Under the pieces are notes generated by a model. The model made no database searches. It was not told the origin of the DNA and was given only the letters and a program-made list of their open reading frames with translations. Made by a program: the position numbers and the translations under genes. This document shows, piece after piece, positions 32,645 through 41,881 of a stretch of DNA of 64,000 bases (positions within the stretch are counted from its first letter, which is position 1; every line of letters begins with the position of its first letter). This stretch comes from Anaeramoeba ignava (Eukaryota > Metamonada > Anaeramoebidae): assembly GCA_028826165.1 (NCBI GenBank), contig JAPDFW010000013.1:19107-83106 (forward strand), written 5' to 3'.

Positions 32645-32819
32645 GGAAAGATCAGAACGGCGAATGAAATGTTTTTTATCTTCAGTTCAAGTCTTTTTCT
32701 AAGTGGGTCGACCAAATATTATTGAATTTTTTTTTTACAAAGAAAAAAAAAAACAAAAATAAAAGGAACTTAGAATAAAGAAAATGATCTGGCTGTGTTA
32801 AGTTTCATCATTTCTTTCC
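32645..32819 (-). ncRNA. Candidate long box C/D RNA with LSU rRNA guide
   Basis: Read on the minus strand, GGAAAGA is followed by one A and box C AUGAUGA (32811-32805). At the other end box D CUGA (32655-32652) is followed at once by UCUUUCC, which pairs perfectly with the first seven bases. That is the standard terminal stem and kink-turn layout of box C/D RNAs. Just upstream of box D lies UUCAUUCGCCGUU, complementary to the conserved LSU rRNA element AACGGCGAGUGAA with one G-U pair. By the box D plus five rule the target would be the second G of AACGG. A second CUGA at 32685-32682 could be box D-prime. At ~175 nt it is long for a guide RNA and contains an internal T tract, so pol II transcription is more likely than pol III. 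It is one of few non-repetitive stretches here without a gene. Confidence 0.6.
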
Positions 32820-32993
32820 AATTTAATTTTTTGAAAATAAAAAAATGAAAAAAAAAAACAAAAAAAAATTTTTTAATTAAAAAAAACAAAAACAATTTTT
32901 CATTTTTTTTTCATTTTTTTCTTCTTTTTTTTCTTCTTTTTTTGTTTTATTTCATTTATTTTCAAAAATTAAAATTAAAAAATAAAATTAAAA

Positions 32994-33494
32994 ATGAAAA
33001 TATTTGTCACAGTTGGAACTACAAAATTTACAGAATTAATAAACATTGTAGATTCACAAGAATTTCTACAATTAATGAAAAAAAAAGGAGTAACGGAAAT
33101 AACATTACAAACAGGAACAGAAGAATTTGAACCAAAAGAATTAAAAAAAGAAACAAATTTGACAGTTAAGACATTTAAATTAGTTCCATCAATAGAAGAA
33201 TATATTGAAAAAGCAGATTTAATAATTAGTCATGGAGGCGCAGGAACTATTTTTGAAAGTCTTCGCGCAAAAAAACCGTTAATTGTTGTTGTTAATGATT
33301 CTTTAATGGATAATCATCAAACTGAACTGGCAGAAAAATTAGCGGAAGAAAAGCATCTTTTTTATTGTGAAAATTCTTCTTTTCTTCCTACTATTTTTAA
33401 AAATATTGAAATCGATGGTTTATTGCCTCTTCCTGATACTAATCCTGATAAATTCAATTCTTTTATTGATAATCATTTTAATTTGAAAATTTAA
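32994..33494 (+). CDS. ALG13: ALG13, catalytic subunit of UDP-GlcNAc transferase
   Basis: An intact 166-aa frame with the compact single-domain form of ALG13. It starts MKIFVTVGTTKFTELI, the first Rossmann strand and loop, and carries the GT28 signature ADLIISHGGAGT (HGGAG at 80-84) and the nucleotide-sugar motif KPLIVVVNDSLMDNHQ with E after TELAEKL. With membrane anchor ALG14, ALG13 adds the second GlcNAc to dolichol-PP-GlcNAc on the cytosolic ER face. Its presence implies N-glycosylation at least to GlcNAc2. The start follows a T-rich tract with TTTTTCATTTTTTTT about 85 bases upstream. No intron. Confidence 0.92.
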   Translation: MKIFVTVGTTKFTELINIVDSQEFLQLMKKKGVTEITLQTGTEEFEPKELKKETNLTVKTFKLVPSIEEYIEKADLIISHGGAGTIFESLRAKKPLIVVVNDSLMDNHQTELAEKLAEEKHLFYCENSSFLPTIFKNIEIDGLLPLPDTNPDKFNSFIDNHFNLKI

Positions 33495-33589
33495 TCAATG
33501 AAAAAAAATACAAAAGTTGATTTTTTTTTTCAAGTTTTTTATTTGAAATGGAGTGTGAATTATTTCAATATTCTTTATAATAAAGCTTC

Positions 33590-33815
33590 ATTTAAAATTA
33601 AAATTCATTTATAAAATCAAAATCAAAATTAAAATTCATTTAATAATTAAAATTCATTTATAAAATTAAAATTCATTTATAAAATTAAAATTCATTTATA
33701 AAATTAAAATTAAAATTCAAATTAAAATTAAAATATTAAAATTAAAATTAAAATTAAAATTAAAATTAAAATTAAAATTAAAATTAAAATTAAAATTAAA
33801 ATTAAAATTAAAATA
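33590..33815 (+). repeat. AAAATT array with CATTTATAAAATT units, 3' of ALG13
   Basis: AAAATT hexamers in the sense orientation of ALG13, with the same CATTTATAAAATT interrupter as in plus-strand introns. It ends before the convergent SelK-like transcript. Confidence 0.8.
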
Positions 33816-33905
33816 ATTTTGTTTTCAAAGTTTATTTCTTTTCCAAATTTTCTTTTCTAAATTATCTTTCTTCATTTTTTTTCTTTTTAATATCTTTTTT
33901 TCTTA

Positions 33906-33966
33906 CTTTGTGTTCGAAAATCTCAATCCAAAAAAAAGGTTTCTTGAGATTTTGTCATATACAAAG
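33906..33966 (-). promoter_or_regulatory. SECIS element of the SelK-like gene
   Basis: On the minus strand, helix I CUUUGU pairs with ACAAAG. Then come AUGA (33958-33955), a perfect 10-bp helix II AAAAUCUCAA/UUGAGAUUUU, and CGAA (GA at 33915-33914). The apical loop carries AAA exactly 12 bases after the 5' UGA, and CC...GG can form an extra small helix (type II form). This matches the eukaryotic SECIS rule (AUGA...AA...GA). It lies about 110 bases 3' of the TGA at 34078-34076, within the range needed for selenocysteine insertion. Confidence 0.85.
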
Positions 33967-34057
33967 AAAGAAAAAAAGAAAGAGAAAATCATTTTAAAAT
34001 TTTAAAAAAAAAAGAAATTACTAAAAAGGATTAAATCTGAATTAGAAAAAATCCTTT

Positions 34058-36208
34058 TTAGCAATTTCCCCCACCTCATCCACCACCACCACTAAAGAAA
34101 GAAAGTGTAGAAAATGAATTTCGTCGATTTTGTGGAATTGGTTGTTGTCTAGGTTGAGGTCTTGTTTCATCTGGTTCTTCATAAAATAAAGTTTGTAAAC
34201 TAAAAATTTATAATTAAATTTATAATTAAATTTATAATTAAATTTATAATTAAATTTATAATTAAATTTATAATTAAATTTATAATTAAATTTATAATTA
34301 TATTTATAATAAATTTATAATTAAATTTATAATTAAATTTATAATTAAATTTATAATTAAATTTATTATTATAATTATAATAAAATTAATAATTAAATTT
34401 ATAATTAAATTTATAATCAAATTTATAATTAAATTTATAATTATATTTATAATTAAATTTATAATTAAATTTAAAATTAAATTTATAATTAAATTTATAA
34501 TTAAATTTGTAATAAAATTTATAATTATATTTTATAAACAAAATTTATAATTAAATTTATAATTAAATTTATAATTAAATTTATAATTAAATTTATAATT
34601 ATATTTATAATAAAATTAATAATTAAATTTATAATAAAATTAATAATTAAATTTATAATAAAATTTATAATTAAATTTATAATTAAATTTATAATTAAAT
34701 TAATAATTAAAATTTATAATAAAAATTTAAATATATAATTAAAATTATAATTAAATTTATAATTAAATTTATAATTAAACTTATAATTAAATTTATAATT
34801 AAATTTATAATTAAATTTATAATTAAATTTATAATTAAATTTAATTAAATTTATATTTTATATAATTAAAATTATAATTAAAAATATAATTAAATTTATA
34901 ATTAAATTTATAATTATATTTTATAATTAAATTTATAATAAAAATTTATAATTAAATTTATAATTAAATATATAATTAAACTTATAATTAAAATATATAA
35001 TTAAATTTATAATTAAATTTATAATTATATTTATAATTAAATTTATAATTAAATTTATAATTAAATTTATAATTAAATTTATAATTAAATTTATATAATT
35101 AAATTTATAATTAAAATTATAATTAAATTTATAATTAAATTTATAATTAAATTTATAATTAAATTAATTAAATTTATAATTAAATTTATAATTAAATTTT
35201 ATAATTAAATTAATAATTAAATTTATAAAAAATTTATAATAAAATTTATAATTATATTTATAAACAAAATTTATAATTAAATTTATAATTAAATTTATAA
35301 TTAAATTTATAATTAAATTTATAATTAAATTTATAATTAAATTTATAATTAAATTTAAAACTAAATTTATAATAAAATTAATAATTAAATTAATAATTAA
35401 ATTTATAATAAAATTTATAATTAAATTTATAATATTTATAATTAAATTTATAATTAAATTTATAATTAAATTTAAATTTATAATTAAATTTATAATAAAA
35501 TTTATAATTAAAATATATATTTATATTTATAATTAAATTTATAATTAAATTTATAATTAAAAATATAAAATTTATAATTAAATTTATAATTAAATTTATA
35601 ATTAAATTTATAATTAAATTTATAATTAAATTTATAATTAAATTTATAATTAAATTTATAATTTATTTATAATTATATTTATAATTAAATTTATAATTAA
35701 ATTTATAATTAAATTTATAATTAAATTTATAATTAAATTTATAATTAAATTTATAATTAAAATTTATAATTAAATTTATAATTAAATTTATAATTAAATT
35801 TATAATTAAAATTTATAATTAAATTTATAATTAAATTATATTTTATAATTAAATTTATAATTAAATTTATAATTAAATTTATAATTAAATTTATAAACAA
35901 ATTTATAATTATATTTATAATTAAATTTATAATTAAATTTATAATTAAATTTATAATTAAATTTATAATTAAATTTATAATTATATTTATAATTAAATTT
36001 ATAATTAAATTTATAATTAAATTTATAATTATATTTATAATTAAATTTATATTAAAATTTATAATTAAATTTATAATTAAATTGTTTACAAAATTTTTAA
36101 AAATTGTAAAATGGCTAATAAAATGTTTTGTATTTTTGTAAAAATTCTTGATTCATTTGATTCTGTTCTTGTTTGTTGTGGAAAAACTTTTCTTCTATTA
36201 TTTTCCAT
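34058..36208 (-). CDS. SELENOK: Selenoprotein K-like, in-frame TGA read as Sec
   Basis: Exon 1 is 36208-36090 and exon 2 is 34199-34058. They are joined across a 1890-nt GTAAAC...TTTAG repeat intron that rebuilds the transmembrane segment. The protein has 86 aa. Residues 1-20 are polar (MENNRRKVFPQQ), residues ~28-46 form one hydrophobic helix (NILLAILQFLKIFLQTLF), followed by a Pro/Arg/Gln-rich cytosolic part and the end SGGGGUGGGNC. The TGA at 34078-34076 is followed by four more codons and a TAA. The SelK family has the same plan: single TM, Pro/Arg/Gly-rich tail, GGGUG near the C-terminus. SelK is an ER membrane protein linked to ERAD and, in animals, to palmitoylation. A valid SECIS follows. 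A conventional gene finder would stop at the TGA or miss the gene. Confidence 0.88.
34200..36089 (-). repeat. Intron of the SelK-like gene, ATAATTAAATTT array
   Basis: About 1.9 kb of a 12-mer, ATAATTAAATTT on the plus strand, with slips. It fills the whole intron between the donor GTAAAC (36089) and the acceptor TTTTTAG (34200). The motif differs from the hexamers of the plus-strand introns. Confidence 0.85.
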
Positions 36209-36315
36209 TTATAAAAAAAATAATTGAAAAAAAAAATGAAAAAAATGAAAAACAAAATCATTTTGAATTTTATTTGTTTTTTTTTTTGAAAAGAAAAAAA
36301 AAGGAAAAAAATTTA

Positions 36316-36397
36316 TTTTTAATAATCATTGACTTTCAGAAAATATTCTTCCAAAGATTTCAAATATTTCCTTCATTTGTTCAACAATTATTAAAAA
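36316..36397 (-). promoter_or_regulatory. SECIS element of the SelW-like gene
   Basis: On the minus strand, a 17-bp helix I (UUUUUAAUAAUUGUUGA with UCAAUGAUUAUUAAAAA, two G-U pairs) is followed by an internal loop. Then come AUGA (36376-36373), a 10-bp helix II AGGAAAUAUU/AAUAUUUUCU with one G-U, and UGA (36338-36336). The apical loop UGAAAUCUUUGGAAG places AAA (36360-36358) 12 bases after the 5' UGA, as in the SelK SECIS. All canonical SECIS landmarks are present. It sits about 350 bases 3' of the Sec TGA, and only ~110 bp upstream of the next gene's ATG. Confidence 0.87.
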
Positions 36398-36506
36398 TTG
36401 GAAAAAAAAATGTGGCTTTTATGTTGAAAGATTGTTTGAGAAATGAAAAAAGAAAAAGAAAAAGAAAGAAGAAGAAATGTTCAGTTTTTTTTTGATTTGA
36501 ATTTGT

Positions 36507-38312
36507 TTACTTTTCTTTTTCTTCTTTTTCTTCTTTTTTTTCTTTTTGAGATTCTAAATGTTTTTCAATAAGAGTAACAAGTTCTTCAGGTTCTGGATAT
36601 CTTCCTGTTTTTTTACGTGAAAAAATGAGTGTTCCATCATCAAGATGTACTTCAAACAAATATCCTGAATGTCCGTGTTTTGGAGCAACTGTATATCCTT
36701 TTTCTTTTAATCCATTAGCCACCCAAAGGTATCGTCCAAAGATACCTCATCCTATTTTAAAATTATTATTAAAATTATTATTAAAATTAATTATTATTAA
36801 AATTATTATTAAAATTATTATTAAAAATTATTATTAAAATTATTATTAAAATTATTATTAAAATTATTATTAAAATTATTATTAAATTTATTATTAAATT
36901 TATTATTAAAATTATTATTAAAATTATTATTAAAATTATTATTAAATTTATTATTAAATTTATTATTAAATTTATTATTAAATTTATTATTAAATTTATT
37001 ATTAAAATTATTATTAAATTTATTATTAAAATTATTATTAAAATTATTATTAAAATTATTATTAAAATTATTATTAAAATTATTATTAAAATTATTATTA
37101 AAATTATTATTAAAATTATTATTAAATTTATTATTAAATTTATTATTAAAATTATTATTAAATTTATTATTAAAATTATTATTAAAATTTATTATTAAAA
37201 TTATTATTAAATTTATTATTAAATTTATTATTAAATTTATTATTAAAATTTATTATTAAAATTTATTATTAAAATTATTATTAAAATTATTATTAAAATT
37301 TATTATTAAATTTATTATTAAATTTATTATTAAATTTATTATTAAATTTATTATTAAATTTATTATTAAAATTGTTATTAAATTTATTATTAAATTTATT
37401 ATTAAATGATTATTAAATTTATTATTAAATTTATTATTAAATTTATTATTAAAATTATTATTAAAATTATTATTAAAATTATTATTAAAATTATTATTAA
37501 ATTTATTATTAAAATTATTATTAAATTATTATTGAATTTATTATTAAATTTATTATTAAAATTATTATTAAAATTATTATTAAAATTATTATTAAAAATT
37601 ATTATTAAAATTATTATTAAATTTATTATTAAAATTATTATTAAAATTATTATTAAAATTTATTATTAAATTTATTATTAAATTTATTATTAAAATGATT
37701 ATTAAAATTTATTATTAAAATTTATTATTAAAATTATTATTAAAATTATTATTAAAAATTATTATTAAAATTTATTATTAAATTTATTATTAAATTTATT
37801 ATTAAAATTATTATTAAAATTATTATTAAAATTATTATTAAATTTATTATTAAAATTATTATTATATTTATTATTAAATTTATTATTAAATTTATTATTA
37901 AATTTATTATTAAATTTATTATTAAAATTATTATTAAATTTATTATTAAATTTATTATTAAATTTATTATTAAATTTATTATTAAAATTATTATTAAAAT
38001 TATTATTAAATTTATTATTAAAATTATTATATTTATTATTAAAATTATTATTTATTATTAAATTTATTATTAAAATTATTATTAAATTTATTATTAAATT
38101 TGTTATTAAAATTATTATTAAAATTATTATTAAATTTATTATTAAAATTATTATTAAAATTATTATTAAATTTATTATTAAAATAGATTGCTAATTGATT
38201 GGGGAGATTTGGTTAAATTATTAATTTTAATTGATTTTAATTTTGAGAACTTTAATTGAGATTAATTTTTGATTGTTGATTTACCTCCACAATAAGTAAT
38301 TATGACTTTCAT
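36507..38312 (-). CDS. SELENOW: Selenoprotein W-like (Rdx family), CGGU redox motif
   Basis: Exon 1 is 38312-38285 (MKVIITYCG plus one base) and exon 2 is 36751-36507, across a 1533-nt GTAAAT...ATAG intron. The result is 90 aa. The junction creates C8-G9-G10-U11, with the TGA at 36749-36747, i.e. the thioredoxin-like CxxU motif at the end of the first strand, as in SelW (VRVVYCGACGY). The Rdx fold continues with WVANGLKEKGYTVAPKHGHS, YLFEVHLDDGTLIFSRKKTG, RYPEPEELVTLIEKHL and a charged tail. SelW proteins are small cytosolic thiol oxidoreductases, possibly glutathione-linked. A valid SECIS lies in the 3' UTR. Without Sec decoding the gene looks like two unrelated fragments. Confidence 0.9.
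36752..38284 (-). repeat. Intron of the SelW-like gene, ATTATTAAA array
   Basis: About 1.4 kb of ATTATTAAAATT/ATTATTAAATTT units on the plus strand (to ~38180), then ~100 bp of ordinary sequence up to the donor at 38284. The motif is specific to this intron. Confidence 0.85.
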
Positions 38313-38668
38313 TAAGTCACTAAAATTTCTTTTTTGAAAATTTTGAAGTTTTTGCGTTGTGTTTTTATTTGTTTTAAATGTTTTAAAAAAAGAAAAAAAA
38401 ATGAAAAAAAAAATGAAAAAAAAAAATCTTTTAATAAATTTTATTTTTGTTTTTGTGGGCAAATTAAAAAAATAAAAATAAAAAAAGGAGAAAAAAAAAA
38501 TAAATTTTTCTTAATTTAAAAATAAATAAAAAAATAAAATAAAAAAAATTGTTTTTCATTTTTTTTCTTTTTGCTTTTAATTTTCTTTACAATTACAAAT
38601 TAAAAAAAAAAACAATAAATTGAAAAAATAAAAATTAAAAAACAATAATTAATAATAATAATAATAAA

Positions 38669-38938
38669 ATGACTGAATCAAAAGTTGTAGTGAAGAATGT
38701 AGATATGGTAGAAGAAATGCAAAACGAGATAATTAACGAAGCATTAACGGCATTTGAGAAATTTACAGTAGAAAAAGATATAGCAGGATATTTGAAACGA
38801 GCTGCTGATAAAAAATACGGTCCTACTTTTCATGTTATTGTTGGGAAAAGTTTCGGATCTTTTGTTACTCATGAAAGCAAAAACTTTATATATTTTTATG
38901 TTGGTCAAACTGCTGTCCTTCTTTTTAAATGCGGTTAA
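38669..38938 (+). CDS. DYNLL: Dynein light chain LC8
   Basis: An intact 89-aa frame, exactly the LC8 length. Visible family landmarks: MVEEMQNEIINEALTAFEKF, DIAGYLKRAADKKYGPTFHV, IVGKSFGSFVTHE and the peptide-binding strand NFIYFYVGQTAVLLFKCG. LC8 dimers bind short linear motifs and serve as a dimerisation hub for dynein intermediate chain and many other proteins. A TTTTTCATTTTTTTTC element lies ~115 bases upstream. No intron. The overlapping longer frames here are shadows. Confidence 0.96.
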   Translation: MTESKVVVKNVDMVEEMQNEIINEALTAFEKFTVEKDIAGYLKRAADKKYGPTFHVIVGKSFGSFVTHESKNFIYFYVGQTAVLLFKCG

Positions 38939-39433
38939 TTTTCAAACTCAAGTTTTCTTTCTTTTAAAATTCTCTTCTTTCTTTCTTTCTTTCTTCCCCT
39001 TTTTTTCTCTTTTAATTTTACTTTTAATTTTACTTTTAATTTTACTTTTAAATTTCTTCTTTCTTTTTTTAAAAAAATTTTCTTCTATCTCAAGTTTATT
39101 CTTGTTCTTGTCTTTTTCTTCACTTTTTTTTTTTCTTTCTGTTTTGTTTATCCTTCCTTTCTTTAATTCATTTCAAAAAAAATTGATTTTTTTAATTGCG
39201 TTTTTTTTTTTTGACAATTTAATTGAAAAATTTAAAAAAAATTTAAAAATTAAAAAAAATTAAAATCGAATAAACTGATTAACTTTTTCATTGTTTTTAA
39301 TTTAGTTTTTTTTTGAAAAATAAAAAGTGGAATAAATTCGGATATTATTTTAATTAAAAGAAAATTAAAATTTTTATTTTTTTTTTTAAAATTCAAAATT
39401 TCATTTTTTTCATTTTTTTTCTAAATTTTTATA
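38939..39433. other. Intergenic region between LC8 and UCHL5
   Basis: T-rich 3' UTR of LC8 with CTTTTAATTTTA repeats near 39010-39050, then AT-rich DNA with an AAAAAGTGGAA motif at about 39325 and TTTCATTTTTTTCATTTTTTTTC just before the UCHL5 start. No gene is seen. Confidence 0.5.
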
Positions 39434-41697
39434 ATGGATTCTTGGTCAACGTAATAAAAGAATAAAAGAATAAAAAATTTAAATTTGCATAAAAAATAAC
39501 TCAAATAAATTTATTAAGAAATTTAAAAATTTAAAAATTAAAAAAATTTAAAAAAAAATTTTAAAAAAAAAAAAGAATTGAATCTGATCCTGGAGTTTTC
39601 ACTGAAATGATAGAAGGATTTGGAGTTGTAAAAGATCAAATTCAAGCCGAAGAATTGTTTTCATTTGATGAAGAATCATTCAATGATTTGCAGTAATTTT
39701 TAAAAAAATCAAATTAAAAAACGAAATAAAAAATCAAATTAAAAAATGAAATTAAAAAAAATCAAAAATGAAATTAAAAAATTTTTTTCTTTTTTAAATT
39801 TCTTAGACCCATTTATGGCCTTGTTTTTCTTTTTAAATGGGATCCCAAATTACACATTGTTAATAAAGGAACTGTTGTAGATCCTCCTGATGAGGTTTTT
39901 TTTGCGAAACAAATAGTTCAAAATGCATGTGCGACTCAAGCTATTTTATCTATTTTATTGAATCTTGAAAACAGTTTTCCTGAAATTGATATTGGTACTC
40001 ATCTTACTAATTTCAAGAGTTTTACGAAAGATTTTCCTCCTGATGTATTTATTAAATAAATATAAAAATTAAAATCAAAATTAAAATCAAAATTAAAAAT
40101 TAAAATCAAAAATTAAAATTAAAATTAAAATTAAAATTAAAATTAAAATCAAAATCAAAAATTAAAATCAAAATTAAAATTAAAATTAAAATTAAAATTC
40201 ATTTATAAAATCAAAATCAAAATCAAAATTAAAATTCATTTATAAAATTAAAATTAAAATCAAAATTAAAATTAAAATTAAAATTAAAATTAAAAAAATA
40301 AAAAAAATCAAAATCAAATCAAATCAAAAATTAAAATTAAAATTAAAATTAAAATTAAAATTTAAAATCAAAATCAAAATTAAAATTAAAATTAAAAATC
40401 AAAATTAAAATCAAAATTAAAATCAAAAATTAAAATTAAAATTAAAATTAAAATTAAAATTAAAATTAAAATTAAAATTAAAAATTAAAATCAAAATCAA
40501 AATCAAAAATCAAAATCAAAATCAAAATTAAAAATTAAAATTAAAATTAAAATTAAAATTCATTTATAAAATTAAAATTCATTTTATAAAATTAAAATTA
40601 AAATCAAAATTAAAATTAAAATTAAAATTAAAATTAAAATTCATTTATAAAATTAAAATTAAAATTCAAAATCAAAATCTAAAATTAAAATTAAAATTAA
40701 AAATTCATTTATAAAATTAAAATTAAAAATCATTTATAAAATTAAAAATTAAAATTAAAATTAAAATTAAAATTAAAATTAAAATTAAAATTAAAATTCA
40801 TTTATAAAATTAAAATTCATTTATAAAATTAAAATTAAAATTAAAATTCATTTATAAAATTAAAATTAAAATTAAAATTCATTTATAAAATTCATTTATA
40901 AAATTAAAATTCATTTATTAAAATTTAAATAGTTAAAAGGAAATGCAATTGGAGATCATGATTTATTCCGAGAAGTTCATAACAATTTCGCAAGACCAGA
41001 ACCATTCATTTACGAACAAGGAGATGAAGACGACGCAGACGATAGCGAATTATATCACTTTGTATCATTTCTACCAATTAACGGAATCCTTTTTGAATTT
41101 GATGGATTAAAATCTGGACCAATTCTTCATGAAAATTGCACACTTGAAAATTGGACAGAAGTTGCAAGAAAAGTTATTATTGAAAGAACACAAATGTTTG
41201 GAACAGAAATTAGATTCAATTTAATGGCAATTGTCAAAAATAGAGTCACTGTTTTGAATGAAAAAATCAACGAATTGAAATCTCAAAAAGAAAAAATTAC
41301 TGATGATAATGAATCTGCTTTAAGTGAAATTGATTCAGAACTTGAAACTCTCGAAATTTTATTATCAAGTGAAGAAGATAAAAGAAAAAATTGGAAAATC
41401 GAAAATGTTCGAAGACAACATAATTATATTCCTTTTTTCATTAACTTGCTTAAGATTTCTGCTCAAAATGGTTTTTTGGAAAATATGGAAAAGAAAGCAA
41501 AACAAGAAGCTGAATTAAAAGAAATGCAAGAAAAATCAAAAGAAAAAGATGAAAAAGAAAAATCAAATGAAGATGAAAAAAAAGATGAGAAAGAAAAAGA
41601 TAATCAAATGGATCAAGAAAAAAAAGAAGATGAAAAAGAAAAAGATGATGAAAAAGATAATCAAATGGATCAAGAAAAAAAAGATGATGATCAATAA
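39434..41697 (+). CDS. UCHL5: Ubiquitin C-terminal hydrolase UCHL5/UCH37
   Basis: Exons 39434-39450, 39576-39692, 39807-40044 and 40933-41697 give 378 aa. Each junction is set by homology: ST+IESDPGVFTE, LQ+PIYGLVFLFKW, PPD+LKGNAIG. The catalytic set is visible: oxyanion Gln and Cys86 in QIVQNACATQA, His in LYHFVSF and Asp in LFEFDGL. RFNLMAIV and the helical C-terminal ULD (ENVRRQHNYIPFFINLLKI) follow, so this is the UCH37/BAP1-type enzyme that docks on the proteasome (via RPN13) or INO80. The last ~65 residues are an acidic Lys/Glu/Asp tail with a repeated DNQMDQEKK, which is unusual for the family. The first exon encodes only five full codons. Confidence 0.94.
40045..40932 (+). repeat. Intron 3 of UCHL5, AAAATT/AAAATC array
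   Basis: 888 nt of AAAATT and AAAATC units with many CATTTATAAAATT interrupters, bounded by GTATTT and AATAG. Confidence 0.85.
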
Positions 41698-41881
41698 AAA
41701 GAAAATATTCCGTTTTTTTTCCAACTTTTCATTCAAAAAAAAATTTTTCATTCAATTTTTAAAAAAAAAAACATGAAAGCAACAAATTTTATTCCACTTT
41801 TTTTCTTGATTCTTAAAATTCAATAAAAATCAAAAAAAAAAAAAATTTATTCTTCTTTCTTTTTTTGTATCAACACAAACA

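Noticed and set aside
32680-32720. tRNA-like boxes (GTTCAAGTC and CTAAGTGGG) on the plus strand
   Set aside because: The B-box-like element lies before the A-box-like one and no cloverleaf can be drawn.
33917-33953. Perfect 10-bp inverted repeat first read as a transcription terminator hairpin
   Set aside because: Its position 3' of a TGA-containing exon and the AUGA/AAA/GA landmarks fit a SECIS much better.
36148-36495. 115-codon plus-strand ORF
   Set aside because: It is antisense to the SelW 3' UTR and SECIS and the SelK first exon. Composition is low-complexity Lys/Phe.
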